Shown here: in pieces, positions 15,491 to 23,316 of the stretch | Layout: every line of letters begins with the position of its first letter | Position numbering within the stretch: position 1 is the stretch's first letter | Assembly (NCBI GenBank): GCA_913009315.1 | Contig: CAJVZA010000020.1 | Location: 1-27,248, forward strand | Source: an uncultured Hippea sp. | Lineage (GTDB): Bacteria > Campylobacterota_A > Desulfurellia > JAADFJ01 | Length of the DNA stretch: 27,248 nt | Direction: 5' to 3' | Notes under the pieces: generated by a model | Databases searched by the model: none | What the model saw: the letters and a program-made list of their open reading frames with translations, nothing else | What the model was told of the DNA's origin: nothing | Program-made: the position numbers and the translations under genes

Positions 15491-17067
15491 TCTTTGAATT
15501 TCCGGAATGAAAACCTGTTTTCGTTGTATACTTTTGGATCTGCATCTGGATATGATACTTCGGCGCCGCTCCACGGTTTTCTCAATATTATGCTGCCGTT
15601 TTCTTTTCTCGCAACATTGCTTCTGTGCAGAGGTATTTTGCCTCCCGCCGCCGCTATATATCTTGGTATGGCATCACCTGAAATATTACCATACATGCTT
15701 TCAACAATATCTCTTCCAACTTCCACTGGAACCCGCAAATGAGAGAATTGAGGATTTCTGAAGCTGCAGTTAAATAAATAATAAGGTCTTACATATGCTT
15801 CCTGCATAGTTTCGCACAATTTCCACATTTTATATTTAGTATCGTTTATGCCTTTAAGTAAAACAGCTTGATTTAAAATGGCACTCACCCGTTTTGATAT
15901 CATTTTGAATGCTTTTTTTGATACAGGTGTTATTTCCTGGGCGGTGTTAATCTGGACAACCACTCTTAGCGGTTTTTTATCATTGCTTTCAGCTAATATA
16001 TCGAGCAGCTCAGGATCTATTCTCTGAGGTGTGGTTATAGGAATTCGCGTGCCGAGCCGTTTCATTTTTACATGTTCTATGCTATCAAGCTCATTTAGAA
16101 TCCATTTGACATATTTGTTCGGTAAAACAAAAGCATCGCCTCCGGTAATTAAAACATCTCTTATGTTTGGATTGCTTCTGATATAGTTTAAAGCATCTTC
16201 GTAAGCTTCTTTTGAATAGATTTTATCCATTTTGCCTATATGTGCTATTCTTAGGCAGTGCGTACAGTACATCGCGCATATATTGGTGACTTTCATGGCC
16301 GCTACCTGCGGATAAAATTGATCAATTAATCTTGCCGGAGAATGGTCTGCGGCGACAGGAGGTATTTCTACGCCTACGTTGTCTACCATTTCACCGGTAG
16401 GAACGGATTGCTGCAAAACAGGATCATCCGGTTTTCCCGGTATTATCAAACTTGCATAATACGGAGTAAGTCTCATTCTATAATTTTTAGTTACCCTGGT
16501 AACATCCTCAATGGCTTTTTTTGGAAGAGCTATAACTTTCGATAGAGTATCGACATCCTCAATGGCATACCTCAATTGCCCGGAATAGCTATTCCATTCC
16601 TCATCGCTAATACCCATTATTTCTTTTATTCTTGCTGCATTCTGCTGAATCTGGTCCCACAATTCTATTCCGCTTGGCGCTGCCTTTTTTTTATCGGCAA
16701 GATAATCTCTAACACGCTCATTCGCCTGTTTTACAATGTTAAGCGCTTTGCCCACTCTTCCGCCTATGGTAACATAATGTTCATCTATATCTTGATGTTT
16801 TATGGCAAGCGTGATCAGTTTTTTCCTGTTGATGCCGAAATCATTTGGCGATATTCCTTTATTATTTCTCAAATCAAGCAGCTTGCGGAACAAATCAACA
16901 ATCGGTGTTGTTCTTTTGTTGTCTTCCGAATTCTTCAACAAGCCGATAATTTTATTTTTGTCTTTTTCTGCAGCATTTCGCTTGACTTTCGTATCCTTAA
17001 AAAGGAAATCCAAAAGTTCATTTGTTTCACTGTCAATTTCTGATCCATTGACACTCATATTATCCAT
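15487..17067 (-). CDS. KamA-type radical-SAM aminomutase, substrate unknown
   Basis: This radical-SAM enzyme of the lysine 2,3-aminomutase family has 526 residues, longer than usual (about 415-440), because about 140 extra, mostly helical residues precede the core. The 4Fe-4S motif is C264-x3-C268-x2-C271 (NICAMYCTHCLR). R273 matches the Arg that holds the substrate carboxylate, ITGGDA the SAM-contacting loop, and K477 (AAAGGKIPL) the PLP lysine. Clostridial KamA holds the lysine side chain with two Asp: one in CDLSLG, the other just before GGGGK. Here the positions read CSFRNP (S435) and IAAAGGK, so both seem lost. It therefore probably shifts the amino group of another amino acid. The ATG at 17067 is 7 bases after GGAGG; a TTG at 17070 is less likely. 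Confidence 0.9.
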   Translation of the reverse strand: MDNMSVNGSEIDSETNELLDFLFKDTKVKRNAAEKDKNKIIGLLKNSEDNKRTTPIVDLFRKLLDLRNNKGISPNDFGINRKKLITLAIKHQDIDEHYVTIGGRVGKALNIVKQANERVRDYLADKKKAAPSGIELWDQIQQNAARIKEIMGISDEEWNSYSGQLRYAIEDVDTLSKVIALPKKAIEDVTRVTKNYRMRLTPYYASLIIPGKPDDPVLQQSVPTGEMVDNVGVEIPPVAADHSPARLIDQFYPQVAAMKVTNICAMYCTHCLRIAHIGKMDKIYSKEAYEDALNYIRSNPNIRDVLITGGDAFVLPNKYVKWILNELDSIEHVKMKRLGTRIPITTPQRIDPELLDILAESNDKKPLRVVVQINTAQEITPVSKKAFKMISKRVSAILNQAVLLKGINDTKYKMWKLCETMQEAYVRPYYLFNCSFRNPQFSHLRVPVEVGRDIVESMYGNISGDAIPRYIAAAGGKIPLHRSNVARKENGSIILRKPWSGAEVSYPDADPKVYNENRFSFRKFKE

Positions 17068-18436
17068 CAATATACCTCCAGAGAGTTTTTTTACCTAATT
17101 CTATACCTTCCGATGCATCTTCTCTGTTTTTGGCAACAGATACGACTCTTCCCAGAAACCCTTCTTTTTTTATTGTAAGATTGCCGCCCGGATATTCCAA
17201 TATCATATATCCTTTACCGATTTCCCGATTCGCCACATTCGCAAATAGCTTTCTTTCATCTGTTTCTGGTATCAAACATTCCTTTGTGGTTACATCTTCC
17301 TTAAGCTTGAAATTGTATGTAGACCAGCACACTTTGTCGGAATTATCATCTAATTCCATTGCATTCTCAGGCAGGATATCTTTTAAAACTGCATAATATT
17401 CTATTTCCGGTATGCTCGCAGAACCTTTTGGTAAAGATTGTTCCATAGTACAGCAAAATTCCATTGTGGTGCCCTGTTTTCTTGCATTTACCTCTATAAA
17501 ATAGATATCTTCGTTTTCATCTACTATAAAATCACAGCCGAATATACCTCGATATCCTCTTTCAGCCAAAACTCTTCCAACAATTCTTGTGTATTCTTTT
17601 AATTTCCCCTTAAGTTTGCTATTTAGAATTGAAGGGTATGTTGAACCTGTAAACTTGTTGCCCTCTTCAATCCTTTGATCCGCAATACCTGCAATATAAA
17701 TATCAGACTTATTGGCAACTACACCCAAAACTGTAGGATCATATTGATGCGGTATATATCTTGTTATCAGATATTGCTTATGTTCATCTTTAAATTCTTT
17801 AAGAATGTCATCAAGTGAATATGTTATTGCACTGTTCATTCCGGCAGCACTATAGCTTAAACTTACAAAAATTCCGTCTTTCCATTTTTTTCTCAGTTTC
17901 TCTGTTGAATCTATCAATTCATCCAAACCGCTGCATATTCGAAAATCTGCAAGCGGTACAATTCCGTTAAGCAGAGTATATTGCAATACCTTGTTGTTTA
18001 TTTCATTGGCAATAGTACTTTTAGGTCCCAAAAGCTGAACGCCATCTATAGAATCAAGAGTCATTTCCGGATTACTTTCATGCATATAAACAAAGAGATT
18101 ACCCTGATTTTTCACGATTTTCTTTATAATTTCGACTATATATTTGCTGTCAGACACAGAACGGACAAATTGGTCCGATTTGATTCTCGATGCAACAAGT
18201 TTGTTGTCGTTTTCGAGAATTTTTTTCGAGGGTGAATTTACAACAATAATATTTTCATAGTTATATTGCTTCATTACATCAGGTACGACAGCAACAATTC
18301 CGACATCTCTTTTAAATTTCTTTGCAAAAAAGTCTTTAAGAAAAAGATTCATGCCATAGGACTTCAGCTCGCCGATATAAAAAAAATAATATCTGTTTCT
18401 ATCCAAATTGATGTTTGAAAAGAGGATATCTTTCAT
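17060..18436 (-). CDS. ATP-grasp ligase, probably amino-acid or peptide forming
   Basis: This 458-residue ATP-grasp protein carries an N-terminal pre-ATP-grasp domain (about 1-130). The nucleotide-binding part includes LITRYIPHQYDPTVLGVV, and the metal-binding strand has D302 (CDFIVDENED), E315 and N317 (FIEVNARKQGTT), the hallmark acidic-Asn set. A C-terminal domain (about 385-458) resembles the closing domain of carboxylase-like ligases (EGFLGRVVSVAKNREDA). The family activates a carboxylate as acyl-phosphate and joins it to an amine. I do not recognise a named subfamily. It starts at the gntR stop (TAATG) and overlaps the KamA-like gene by 8 bases, so the ligase and mutase are made together. 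A mutase followed by a ligase recalls the PylB/PylC order, but the sequences do not identify it as such. Confidence 0.8.
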   Translation of the reverse strand: MKDILFSNINLDRNRYYFFYIGELKSYGMNLFLKDFFAKKFKRDVGIVAVVPDVMKQYNYENIIVVNSPSKKILENDNKLVASRIKSDQFVRSVSDSKYIVEIIKKIVKNQGNLFVYMHESNPEMTLDSIDGVQLLGPKSTIANEINNKVLQYTLLNGIVPLADFRICSGLDELIDSTEKLRKKWKDGIFVSLSYSAAGMNSAITYSLDDILKEFKDEHKQYLITRYIPHQYDPTVLGVVANKSDIYIAGIADQRIEEGNKFTGSTYPSILNSKLKGKLKEYTRIVGRVLAERGYRGIFGCDFIVDENEDIYFIEVNARKQGTTMEFCCTMEQSLPKGSASIPEIEYYAVLKDILPENAMELDDNSDKVCWSTYNFKLKEDVTTKECLIPETDERKLFANVANREIGKGYMILEYPGGNLTIKKEGFLGRVVSVAKNREDASEGIELGKKTLWRYIDG

Positions 18437-19092
18437 TATTTGCTTTCCGTTTCTTTTAAATTCGCTATTTTTGTGCCGGTTTCATAATAATGATTTCTAA
18501 TGCATGCCTCTACTTGTTCTGCATTCCCGGATTTTAATGCATCTACTATAATTTTATGCCTCTCTCCTATTTCAGACGGAGAGTAAAGCATTGCAAGATA
18601 TTTAAAAAACATCAGATGTGATTTTATGCTTAATTTTTTTGTAAAACCAACCAACTGTTTGTTGCCGCTTCTTGAAAATATCATTTCATGAAATTTGTCA
18701 CCCAAATCTATCAACTTTATATGCTTGCCGCTTGATGCAAGCTCTTCCATATTTTCTGTCATTTTATAAAGCCGATTTATTCCATAAACGGAGAAATTAT
18801 CAATTGCATCCCTTGCTGCATATCCCTCTAAAACACCTCTTGTTATATATGAGTCAACAATATCCTTTGGTGATAAATTCATTACAAAGTTCCCTACTCT
18901 TGGACGATATTCTATTATTCCGTTACTTATCAGCTCTCTAAGAGCTTCTCTGATGGGAGCTCTGCTGATACCGAGTTTGATAGCCAGTCGATTTTCTTTG
19001 ATTTGATCGCCCGGTTTAAGTTCTCCTTTTAAAAGACAGTTGTATATAAATGATATTACCTGTTCTTCATATGTTGTTTTTGAAATAATCAT
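18436..19092 (-). CDS. GntR-family regulator, FCD (FadR) subfamily
   Basis: This 218-residue regulator has an N-terminal winged helix (about 8-70), with GELKPGDQIKENRLAIKLGI, SRAPIREALRELISNGIIE and a YRPRVGNFV wing. An all-helical FCD effector domain follows, with His-containing metal or ligand sites in KFHEMIFS, ERHKIIV and RNHYYETG. The ATG at 19092 is preceded by AGGAGG with a 7-base spacer; a longer reading frame up to 19110 lacks a ribosome site. FCD regulators sense small carboxylates or amino acids and usually repress transport and catabolism. An ATTGTCGACAAT palindrome overlies its own start site (19130-19141) and recurs at the TAXI promoter. This points to autorepression and control of uptake (inference). 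Confidence 0.92.
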   Translation of the reverse strand: MIISKTTYEEQVISFIYNCLLKGELKPGDQIKENRLAIKLGISRAPIREALRELISNGIIEYRPRVGNFVMNLSPKDIVDSYITRGVLEGYAARDAIDNFSVYGINRLYKMTENMEELASSGKHIKLIDLGDKFHEMIFSRSGNKQLVGFTKKLSIKSHLMFFKYLAMLYSPSEIGERHKIIVDALKSGNAEQVEACIRNHYYETGTKIANLKETESK

Positions 19093-19120
19093 CTCTGATC
19101 CTCCTATCATTCATTTTCAG

Positions 19121-19169
19121 TATCTGCCGATTGTCGACAATACACTAACACGAAAGGATAAAAAGTCAA
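19121..19169 (-). promoter_or_regulatory. gntR promoter with GntR operator
   Basis: Read on the minus strand: TTGACT (19169-19164), a 16-base spacer, TAGTGT (19147-19142), then the perfect palindrome ATTGTCGACAAT (19141-19130). The operator abuts the -10 and covers the predicted start near 19135. The 19 bases at 19121-19139 are identical to 23162-23180 upstream of the TAXI gene. TTGTC..GACAA half-sites resemble known FCD-type operators. Confidence 0.7.
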
Positions 19170-19199
19170 ACGCTTTCTGATATAATTTCCGATAAAATA

Positions 19200-19228
19200 T
19201 TGACAATACGGCTTGCGAGAAGTATATT
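19200..19228 (+). promoter_or_regulatory. uspA promoter
   Basis: TTGACA (19200-19205), a 17-base spacer and TATATT (19223-19228) give a near-consensus sigma70 promoter. Transcription would start near 19235, leaving about 27 bases of leader that contain GGAGGG. It fires away from gntR and has no ATTGTCGACAAT site. Confidence 0.65.
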
Positions 19229-19261
19229 TGATGCCAAATAATTACGGAGGGAAAAACAAAA

Positions 19262-19732
19262 ATGTACAAAAATATTCTTGTAATGACCGATTTCTCTGAA
19301 GATTCGAACTATGCCGCACAAGTAGCTTGTGAAATGGCAAAAAAATTCGAAGCAAATTTATATATCCTGCATGTTGCACATATATCCGGCGATTTTACCA
19401 TCCTGCTTGATGAGCACGAATATGAAGATATAAAACGGCGCGTAGACGAATCGATAAAAAAAGAGCTGTCAGAAATGATAAAAAATGTTCCCTGCCTTAA
19501 AGATATCAAATACAAGCATATAGTCAGAAGAGGAATACCTTATGAAGAAGGTTTGAAAGAGGTAAAAAGCGGAAAATATGATCTTCTGGTTGTCGGATCT
19601 CATGGCAAATCGAATGTTACAACATTCTTTTATGGAAGCACAACAGCTAAGCTGACGCGAAGATCTCCTATAAGTGTGCATATGACGCGCCTTAAAAAGA
19701 GACAGGATCATATTGCTGCGGCGAATAAATAG
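19262..19732 (+). CDS. Universal stress protein, UspA family
   Basis: This 156-residue single-domain Usp is cytoplasmic. The N-terminus MYKNILVMTDFSEDSNYAAQ has the usual strand and acidic turn. The ATP-binding signature G-2x-G-9x-G-(S/T) is seen as VVGSHGKSNVTTFFYGSTTAKL, about residues 109-131, so it probably belongs to the nucleotide-binding branch. GGAGGG lies 8 bases before the ATG at 19262. It is divergent from gntR and convergent with the TRAP permease gene, separated from it by a terminator. Usp proteins often sit beside TRAP transporter genes, and some bind TRAP subunits; whether this one does is unknown. Confidence 0.92.
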   Translation: MYKNILVMTDFSEDSNYAAQVACEMAKKFEANLYILHVAHISGDFTILLDEHEYEDIKRRVDESIKKELSEMIKNVPCLKDIKYKHIVRRGIPYEEGLKEVKSGKYDLLVVGSHGKSNVTTFFYGSTTAKLTRRSPISVHMTRLKKRQDHIAAANK

Positions 19733-19890
19733 TTGACTTATCCGGCACAGACAATCCCGGGATGTCAGCGGCTGCTTTATTGCCAATTACTTGCTTCGAA
19801 AGCCGCACAAGTTGTTTGCACGACTTGTATCGGGTTTGCATTTGAGCACTTATTGTTTTTTATGCCTGATTATCATACCGAAAAACAGTT

Positions 19891-19938
19891 AAAAAAGCTT
19901 AATTATTTTGTCAACTGTGTCAATAATTAAGCTTTTTT
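19891..19938. terminator. Bidirectional rho-independent terminator
   Basis: A 17-base perfect stem, AAAAAAGCTTAATTATT (19891-19907) with its complement at 19922-19938, encloses a 14-base loop. The T-rich arm ends the stem in either direction. It separates convergent uspA and the TRAP permease gene and can stop both. Confidence 0.85.
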
Positions 19939-19956
19939 AAATTGTCTTTAGATTTA

Positions 19957-22005
19957 TTAATTCACAGCTGCAGCAACTCTTATCCTGAATTTCTGCCCAA
20001 GATATAATGTTCCCAGCACTGCAAGTCCGATCAGATACATAAAGTATTTAAAATGAACGGGAACGTGAAAGAAATCTATCAAGCTGGCCGGATTAAACAA
20101 AATCAGAGAGGCTAAAAGGAAGAACGGTATTTCATACCATCTGTTTTTTGTTATAAACCACCCCTGAAGTGCACTTGCAAAAGCAAATGCTCCAAGCACT
20201 GCCATAGAAAATATCATCAATATCTTCGGAAAACTTGAGACATGATACAGTATCAGGTCCGGATTAAAAACAAACATAAACGGCAGAATAGCCGTTCTCA
20301 TATCATATATAAATCCCTGAACAGCCGTAGGTATAGGATCGGTATCGGCAAGTGCCGCGGCAGCATAAGCCGCCAAACCGACAGGTGGAGTATCGTCTGC
20401 AATAATACCAAAATAAAAAACAAAAAGATGCGCCGCCATAAGAGGTACAAAGAAACCGTAGTTGTGAGCCAGTGTGACAATTACAGGAGCCGTTAGTGAC
20501 GCCATAACAACATAGTTTGCGGTTGTGGGCAGACCCATTCCAAGCAATAAACTTGCCACTGCAGTAATAATTAAAAGAAGGTATATGTTGCCGCCGGAAA
20601 GTATAGCAACAAGTTCCGTAATCATACTCCCTATGCCCGTTGCAACAAGTCCCACAACAATGCCGGCTGATGCACAAGCCAAAGCAACAATAACCATATT
20701 TCGTGATCCGGCAACAAATGCTTCTATCGTTATATTTATCGATGACGTTATGGCATCAATAAAGCTTACATTTCCACTTTTAATTTTCCTCAATTCTTGA
20801 TAAAGTATGGTCACCATAAGCAGCAATATCGTTCTAAAAGCTGCCATTGCCGGCGAATGTCTAAGAACGACAAGCTCTATAATAAGCCACCCTATCGGTA
20901 TCAGATAATGCCATCCGTTCTTTAAAACTTTCCTGATGTTAGGTAAGTCTTCTTTAGCTATACCCTTAAGTCCGAGCTTACTCGCTTCAAGATGTGCAAC
21001 AAAAAACAACGCAAAATATGCAACAAACGCCGGTATTGCAGCGGCTTTCACAACCGCCAAATAGGGCACGTTTACATACTCCGCTATAATGAATGCGGCT
21101 GCACCCATAATCGGAGGCATGAGTTGACCGTTGATACTTGCCGCAACTTCAGTAGCGGCAGCTTTTTTTGCAGGATATCCGGTTTTTATCATAAGCGGTA
21201 TTGTGAAAGTTCCCGTTGTCACAACATTTGCAACACTCGATCCCGAAACAAGTCCGGTTAAACCGCTTGCAACAACAGCGGCCTTTGCAGGTCCGCCCTT
21301 GTATTTACCCAAACCGGCCAGAGCAATATCTATAAAAAATTTCCCCGCACCGGCTTTGTCAAGCATGGCTCCAAGTAAAACAAACAGATAAACTATACTT
21401 GTTGAAACTCCCAAAGGAATACCGAAAATGCCTTCAGTTGACAAAGACAGCTGACTTACATACTTATCAAGCGTAACGCCTTTATACGCTATAACCTCGG
21501 GAAGATGCTGTCCTAAAAACCCATAAAGTGTGAACAAAATAGCGACAGCCGGAAGAGCCGGACCTATAGCTCTCCTCGTAGCTTCCAAAACCACCAAAAT
21601 CACAAGTAGTCCAAAGATCAGATCCATGCTGCTTGGGGAGCCCATTCTCATAGATATACCGATCCACTCTATCATTATATAGAGAGCGGCGGCAACTCCA
21701 ATCACAGCTAAAATATAATCTATAAGCGGTATACCTTTTTTTTGAGAGAGAGGTGAAAAATATTTTATATGGTGTTTTTTTAAAAACGGAACACTCAAAA
21801 AAATAAGGGATACTGCAAAGGCAAGATGTATGGCTCTTGAAAAAGTACTGTCAAGTGTCCAAAAACTTGCTATTGAAAGCTGAAAAATAGCCCATAAAAC
21901 CGCTATAACGGTGTAAAGCGTTTTTTCTGCTTTGTTAAAAACTCTTATATTGCCGGTTTCTTCTTTTAAAAGATCTTCTAACTCCTTGTTTTTGTTTTCC
22001 GCCAT
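19957..22005 (-). CDS. TRAP transporter permease, fused DctQM type (TAXI)
   Basis: This 682-residue inner-membrane protein has many hydrophobic segments. A charged cytoplasmic start (about 1-22) leads to small-subunit-like helices in the first 150 residues. The large DctM-like part then has GLVSGSSVANVVTTGTFTIP, INGQLMPPIMGAAAF, LLLGMGLPTTANYVVMASL and IADDTPPVGLAAYAAAALAD, the signature stretches of fused TRAP permeases. TAXI-type TRAP systems import organic or amino acids such as glutamate-like substrates with a sodium gradient. The ATG at 22005 is preceded by AAGGGG. It lies 75 bases after the TAXI gene, with a GC-rich hairpin between. The 3' end reaches the shared terminator. Confidence 0.95.
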   Translation of the reverse strand: MAENKNKELEDLLKEETGNIRVFNKAEKTLYTVIAVLWAIFQLSIASFWTLDSTFSRAIHLAFAVSLIFLSVPFLKKHHIKYFSPLSQKKGIPLIDYILAVIGVAAALYIMIEWIGISMRMGSPSSMDLIFGLLVILVVLEATRRAIGPALPAVAILFTLYGFLGQHLPEVIAYKGVTLDKYVSQLSLSTEGIFGIPLGVSTSIVYLFVLLGAMLDKAGAGKFFIDIALAGLGKYKGGPAKAAVVASGLTGLVSGSSVANVVTTGTFTIPLMIKTGYPAKKAAATEVAASINGQLMPPIMGAAAFIIAEYVNVPYLAVVKAAAIPAFVAYFALFFVAHLEASKLGLKGIAKEDLPNIRKVLKNGWHYLIPIGWLIIELVVLRHSPAMAAFRTILLLMVTILYQELRKIKSGNVSFIDAITSSINITIEAFVAGSRNMVIVALACASAGIVVGLVATGIGSMITELVAILSGGNIYLLLIITAVASLLLGMGLPTTANYVVMASLTAPVIVTLAHNYGFFVPLMAAHLFVFYFGIIADDTPPVGLAAYAAAALADTDPIPTAVQGFIYDMRTAILPFMFVFNPDLILYHVSSFPKILMIFSMAVLGAFAFASALQGWFITKNRWYEIPFFLLASLILFNPASLIDFFHVPVHFKYFMYLIGLAVLGTLYLGQKFRIRVAAAVN

Positions 22006-22037
22006 CCGCAGCCCCTTCTATAAAGCATTAATAAAAT

Positions 22038-22059
22038 GGGCGGCACATAAGCGCCGCCC
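22038..22059 (-). promoter_or_regulatory. Intercistronic GC-rich hairpin
   Basis: GGGCGGC (22038-22044) and GCCGCCC (22053-22059) form a 7-base all-GC stem with an 8-base loop in an otherwise AT-rich gap. No T-run follows on the minus strand. It is more likely to protect the upstream TAXI message from 3' decay, or to lower permease expression, than to end transcription completely. Confidence 0.55.
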
Positions 22060-22080
22060 GGAAACGAAAATTATCTAAAT

Positions 22081-23076
22081 TTACTTGATCAGACTTTTAG
22101 GTATATACTTAATCAACCCGGATTCTCTGTAATATCTTAGTGCTCCTTTGTGAACTGGGGCAGACATGCCTTCAAGCATGTTTTTCTTTGTTAAAACGGC
22201 GAACGCAGGATGAAGTTTTTTGAATTTTGAAAGATTTTCAAATACCTCTTTTGTAATAGCATAGACGATGTTTGCCGGTTCTTTCTTGCTTGTTACCAAA
22301 GTAGCCTTAACACCTACGGTCTCTATATTTTTTGTATTAACTGCCATAGGATAAAATTTTCTCAAAATTTCCGCTTTTGCGTAATATGGATGATTCTTTA
22401 AAAGCTTAACAACATTAGGACCGACTATAGAAACAATTCTTACCTTGATTCTTCCGGATGTAGCTTCTTTTATGTTTCCATTTGGATGGCCTACTGTATA
22501 GAAGAATGCGTCAATTCTTCCGTCCTGTAAAAGCATTGGCGCTTCGACAGCCTTAACATATTCAGGATGTATATCCTTCAATGAGATTCCGAATGCCTTT
22601 AAAACATCCTTTGAATTCTGCAGTTGTCCCGAACCCGGATTTCCAATATTTACCCTTTTGCCTGCCAGATCCGACACACTCTTGATGCCGCTGTTAACGG
22701 AAGCTATTAATGTTATGGACTCAGGATGAATCGTGAAGACACTTCTTAGATTCTTTTGAGGACCTTTATTTTTCCACTCGGCCAAACCATGAACGGCTTC
22801 GTATTGTCTATCAGACTGACAAATACCGAAATCAAGATCTCCATGCAATACTGAGTTAATGTTGTAAACGGACCCTGCTGTGGATTCAACAGTGGCCTTG
22901 ATCCCATACTCTGCAAATTTTTCGTTAACCATTTTTGAAATTGCACCACCGGTTGGATAATAAACTCCGGTAATGCCGCCGGTTCCAATAGTAACAAATA
23001 TTCTTTTGCCATAACTCAAAGAAACCAAGGTCAGCAAGAATACTGCTACCATAAATAATGTCTTTCCCCTACGCAT
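22081..23076 (-). CDS. TAXI-family TRAP solute-binding protein
   Basis: This 331-residue periplasmic binding protein has a classic signal peptide: MRRGK, a hydrophobic core at about 7-20, and probable cleavage after SYG near residue 23. The mature start, IFVTIGTGGITGVYYPTGGA, is diagnostic of the TAXI family. Further blocks include ESTAGSVYNINSVLHGDLDFGI, SVSDLAGKRVNIGNPGSG and DGRIDAFFYTVGHPNG. It captures a small organic or amino acid and hands it to the fused permease encoded next. TAGGAGG lies 6 bases before the ATG. It is the first gene of the operon, with a leader of about 100 bases. The promoter carries the same palindrome as the gntR promoter. Confidence 0.95.
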   Translation of the reverse strand: MRRGKTLFMVAVFLLTLVSLSYGKRIFVTIGTGGITGVYYPTGGAISKMVNEKFAEYGIKATVESTAGSVYNINSVLHGDLDFGICQSDRQYEAVHGLAEWKNKGPQKNLRSVFTIHPESITLIASVNSGIKSVSDLAGKRVNIGNPGSGQLQNSKDVLKAFGISLKDIHPEYVKAVEAPMLLQDGRIDAFFYTVGHPNGNIKEATSGRIKVRIVSIVGPNVVKLLKNHPYYAKAEILRKFYPMAVNTKNIETVGVKATLVTSKKEPANIVYAITKEVFENLSKFKKLHPAFAVLTKKNMLEGMSAPVHKGALRYYRESGLIKYIPKSLIK

Positions 23077-23161
23077 AAAAACCTCCTAATAAATTTTTAA
23101 GTATATTCAATCAATTACCCCCTATCCTTTTTTGGTGATAGATCCACTGCAGAGCTCCTCA

Positions 23162-23210
23162 TATCTGCCGATTGTCGACAGTATATTAACATAGAAGAAT
23201 ATAAAGTCAA
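23162..23210 (-). promoter_or_regulatory. TRAP-TAXI promoter with GntR-type operator
   Basis: Read on the minus strand: TTGACT (23210-23205), a 16-base spacer, TAATAT (23188-23183), then ACTGTCGACAAT (23182-23171), one base off the perfect palindrome at gntR. The order and spacing are the same as at 19121-19169, and 19 bases (23162-23180) are identical. The operator sits on the start site, as expected for repression. Confidence 0.72.
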
Positions 23211-23316
23211 GTATTTTTCAATGCAATTTTTGATAAAAAGGAGAAGCAAAAAAATTGTTGCCGATCGCAAAGTTATCAGTAAAGAAAGAGAGGGTCTGTT
23301 TGCAGGCGGGTCTCTT
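23211..23316. other. Unassigned spacer next to repeat block
   Basis: Nothing convincing is seen here. A short frame starting at 23221 runs into the repeat block and has no ribosome site. The whole 23077-23688 interval is gene-free: the TAXI leader and promoter (23077-23210), this spacer, the repeat block (23317-23627) and about 60 bases before the xseA stop. Confidence 0.5.

Noticed and set aside
19181-19186. TATAAT as a -10 for uspA
   Set aside because: No -35 lies 15-19 bases upstream; the TTGACA/TATATT pair at 19200-19228 is better and closer to the gene.
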